Positions 5,174 through 5,596 of a stretch of 5,596 nucleotides of DNA are shown in pieces. The notes below the pieces were generated by a model. The model made no database searches. It saw only the letters and a list, made by a program, of their open reading frames with translations, and was not told where the DNA came from. A program made the translations under genes and the position numbers. How positions within the stretch are numbered: position 1 is the stretch's first letter; each line of letters starts with the position of its first letter. Source of the DNA: MFWN01 sp964594115 (lineage in GTDB: Archaea > Nanobdellota > Nanobdellia > Pacearchaeales > GW2011-AR1); the NCBI GenBank assembly GCA_964594115.1, contig CAZQLD010000028.1, positions 1-5,596 on the forward strand, given 5' to 3'.

Positions 5174-5306
5174 GCAGGGAGAGGGATTCGAACCCCCGAA
5201 TGGTCGCTTTCTTCCCTATCTTGTTTTATAGGAAGGTTGATTGTCAAGGAAACTTAGGTTTCCTTACATCTGCAGGCGACTGCGTTAGCCACTTCGCCAT
5301 CCCTGC
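5173..5306 (-). tRNA. tRNA-Cys (anticodon GCA) with a 61-nt intron
   Basis: The acceptor stem GCAGGGA (5306-5300) pairs with TCCCTGC (5180-5174), with discriminator U5173, a cysteine identity base. The D arm begins GCGA and closes with CGC. The anticodon stem GTCGC (5280-5276) pairs with GCGAC (5207-5203). The mature loop is CTGCAGA with anticodon GCA at 5273-5271, G37 at 5270 and A38 at 5208. The variable loop is CATTC. The T stem GGGGG/CCCTC contains one G-U pair and the loop TTCGAAT. Removing 5209-5269 gives a 73-nt tRNA. GCA plus U73 makes the cysteine assignment firm. CCA is not encoded. Confidence 0.95.
5209..5269 (-). other. tRNA-Cys intron at position 37/38
   Basis: The 61-nt intron sits at the canonical archaeal site and should be removed by the splicing endonuclease and ligase. 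It contains an 11-bp hairpin (intron nt 2-12 with 17-28, one bulged G, CTAA loop) and a second 8-bp hairpin (35-42 with 51-59, one bulged G, 8-nt loop) that ends two bases before the 3' splice site. No open reading frame is present. The junction base is ambiguous by one nucleotide because A occurs on both sides. Confidence 0.85.
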
Positions 5307-5328
5307 ACAACTCTTTTAGAAATAGAAA

Positions 5329-5337
5329 GTTTTTAAA
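5329..5337 (-). promoter_or_regulatory. TATA box of tRNA-Cys
   Basis: The minus strand reads TTTAAAAAC, ending 23 bases before the mature 5' end. It shares TTAAAAAC with the proposed tRNA-Ala promoter. A transcript start a few bases before the tRNA is expected. Confidence 0.45.
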
Positions 5338-5451
5338 TTTAGCTGTTTCATTAATTCCTATAACTATATTCAACTAACAACAAAAATAGTAACTACAAGT
5401 TCTGAAGCTTTTGTAAAATAGCTAGCAGATTCAATAAGTAATGCACATTAA
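5338..5451. other. AT-rich non-coding spacer
   Basis: I see no gene here. The stretch holds one small hairpin at 5406-5423 (AGCT-TTT / AAA-T-AGCT with a GTA loop and a bulged T), followed by a GCTAGC palindrome (5421-5426). A loose partial match to the downstream repeat core (TCAATAAGTA, 5431-5440) may be a decayed copy, but it is out of phase with the array. Confidence 0.5.
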
Positions 5452-5596
5452 TACATAAATAGTAAGTAAAGAAACTAAGATTTAAAGTCTATTTTACATA
5501 AATGGTAAGTAAAAGATTAAAGGCTCTCTCAAAAAATACATCAATGATAAGTATATAAGAAAAGATTTATAAAGTATTTTACATAAATGATAAGTA
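5452..5596. repeat. 42-43-bp tandem repeat array with a 17-bp inverted-repeat core, at least four copies
   Basis: Copies start at 5452, 5495, 5537 and 5580, with periods of 43, 42 and 43. The core consensus is TACATAAATGATAAGTA; the copies differ at 0-2 of 17 positions. The core is an imperfect inverted repeat: TACATA, five bases, TAAGTA. The intervening 25-26 bases are degenerate but related (AAGATTTAAAGT, AAGATTAAAGG, AAGATTTATAAAGT), so the whole unit is repeated and the intervals are not unrelated spacers. All frames contain stops. The array runs off the window. Function is unknown: candidate roles are operator array, replication-origin iterons, a partition site, or a neutral minisatellite. 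Confidence 0.85.

Noticed and set aside
5173..5306. tRNA-Ser or tRNA-Leu with a long variable arm
   Set aside because: The extra sequence interrupts the anticodon loop at 37/38 rather than the variable region; after removal the loop CTGCAGA with U73 is typical tRNA-Cys.
5452..5596. CRISPR array
   Set aside because: The conserved core is only 17 bp and the intervals resemble each other (AAGATTTAAAGT-like), so they are not unique spacers; no cas gene is visible.

Overview
The window looks like an AT-rich archaeal genome fragment, most likely from a small-genome DPANN lineage (Woesearchaeota/Pacearchaeota-like). Four observations support this. (1) A tRNA-Cys gene is interrupted at the archaeal 37/38 position by a 61-nt intron. 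(2) TATA-like boxes sit about 25 bases upstream of several start codons, as expected for leaderless archaeal mRNAs, and Shine-Dalgarno sites are mostly absent. (3) The tRNA genes do not encode CCA. (4) A membrane-anchored cyclophilin carries the MTGNVI-type segment I associate with DPANN surface proteins. The lineage call is inference; the archaeal call is well supported.

Layout. Bases 1-48 are the 3' part of a CAU-anticodon tRNA. A 143-aa protein of unknown function starts only 13 bases after it (62-493, +). Two bases later comes a 67-aa nine-cysteine protein resembling DUF6485 (496-699, +). A membrane-anchored cyclophilin-type peptidyl-prolyl isomerase follows with its own promoter (724-1287, +). 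It converges on a HIT-family protein (1284-1742, -), and the two stop codons share one TTAA. A tRNA-Ala(GGC) (1781-1851, +) is divergent from the HIT gene. Next is a secreted right-handed beta-helix surface protein with one dockerin-type calcium loop (1899-3158, -). After a 247-bp intergenic stretch lies glycyl-tRNA synthetase (3406-5115, -), then the intron-containing tRNA-Cys (5173-5306, -). The window ends in an AT-rich, gene-free region carrying at least four copies of a 42-43-bp tandem repeat (5452-5596, running off the edge).

How it fits together. The genes are mostly unrelated housekeeping items: translation (GlyRS, three tRNAs), protein folding outside the membrane (cyclophilin), nucleotide metabolism (HIT) and the cell surface (beta-helix protein). 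They are expressed from separate short promoters. No defence system, CRISPR array or mobile element is evident. The most interesting items are the terminal repeat array, whose conserved core is an imperfect inverted repeat recurring every four helical turns, and the GlyRS. The GlyRS has a bacterial-type core, an extra N-terminal module and a 30-bp duplication in its linker. The tRNA-Cys intron, which does not fold into an obvious strict bulge-helix-bulge, is a third.
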